Source: Desulfofustis sp. (GTDB taxonomy: Bacteria > Desulfobacterota > Desulfobulbia > Desulfobulbales > Desulfocapsaceae). Taken from it: a DNA stretch of 5,096 bases. Numbering within the stretch: position 1 is the first letter of the stretch; each line of letters starts with the position of its first letter. Of this stretch, positions 4,857 to 5,096 are shown in pieces. The translations under genes and the position numbers were made by a program. Where the stretch lies: assembly GCA_030145365.1 (NCBI GenBank), contig JAQYVS010000013.1, positions 1-5,096 of the forward strand, given 5' to 3'. The notes beneath the pieces are model-generated. The model did no database searches, was not told where the DNA came from, and saw only the letters and a program-made list of their open reading frames with translations.

Positions 4857-5096
4857 TTAGGCCATTATTTCACTAATAACGCCTGCACCTACCGTGCGAC
4901 CACCTTCGCGAATCGCAAAGCGAAGTCCGACGTCCATCGCGATCGGAGTGATCAGCTCGGCATCTACCGACACGTTGTCTCCAGGCATAACCATCTCTAC
5001 TCCCTCAGACAAGGTCACAACTCCCGTGACATCTGTGGTTCGGAAGTAAAACTGAGGACGATATCCGTTAAAGAACGGGGTATGACGTCCACCCTC
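4857..5096 (-). CDS. tuf: Elongation factor Tu, C-terminal 79 residues (runs off the window)
   Basis: EF-Tu carries aminoacyl-tRNA to the ribosomal A site as a GTP complex. Only the 3' end is present: 79 codons plus TAA. The frame begins EGGRHTPFFNGYRPQFYF, the conserved start of the last part of domain 3. It continues through VTLSEGVEMVMPGDNVSV and ends IREGGRTVGAGVISEIMA, the classic bacterial EF-Tu C-terminus, where Gly-rich residues contact tRNA and elfamycin antibiotics act. The G domain lies outside the window, so function is assigned on the C-terminus alone, but the match is unmistakable. The gene is the most upstream one seen, followed by the hairpin at 4804-4836 and rpmG. Many bacteria of this group have two tuf copies; whether this one is the copy next to rpmG or the str operon copy cannot be told from sequence beyond its neighbours. 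Confidence 0.98.
   Translation of the reverse strand, partial: EGGRHTPFFNGYRPQFYFRTTDVTGVVTLSEGVEMVMPGDNVSVDAELITPIAMDVGLRFAIREGGRTVGAGVISEIMA

Overview
The window is a housekeeping block from a Gram-negative bacterial chromosome, read entirely on the minus strand. From right to left, in the direction of transcription, it holds the 3' end of tuf (EF-Tu), rpmG (L33), tRNA-Trp(CCA), secE, nusG, rplK (L11), rplA (L1), rplJ (L10), rplL (L7/L12) and the first 260 codons of rpoB (RNA polymerase beta). This order, the single-span SecE, the four-cysteine L33 and the look of the proteins fit the former Deltaproteobacteria (Desulfobacterota). A Desulfobulbales-like sulfate reducer is an impression from sequence style, not a database result.

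The right part (about 4240-5096) has the tuf tail, a terminator-like hairpin, rpmG, then tRNA-Trp only 10 bases after the rpmG stop and 36 bases before the secE start. The centre (about 2337-4239) has secE, nusG, rplK and rplA with gaps of 70-92 bases. Between rplA and rplJ lies a 204-base leader that folds like the L10 ribosomal-protein leader. rplJ starts with TTG behind a strong Shine-Dalgarno. The left part has rplL, then a 377-base untranslated gap with two tandem hairpins just after rplL, then rpoB. This matches the attenuator and RNase III region known from the E. coli rplJL-rpoBC operon.

The genes work together in gene expression. L11, L1 and the L10-L12 stalk are the mobile, factor-binding parts of the 50S subunit, and EF-Tu delivers aminoacyl-tRNA to that stalk. 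NusG couples polymerase to ribosome or Rho. RpoB is the polymerase itself, and SecE is part of the protein-export channel.

I see no mobile element, CRISPR array, phage gene, defence system or unknown coding gene. The points worth a second look are regulatory RNA structures, the rplJ TTG start and a mismatch in the tRNA T-stem. I found no credible new system here.
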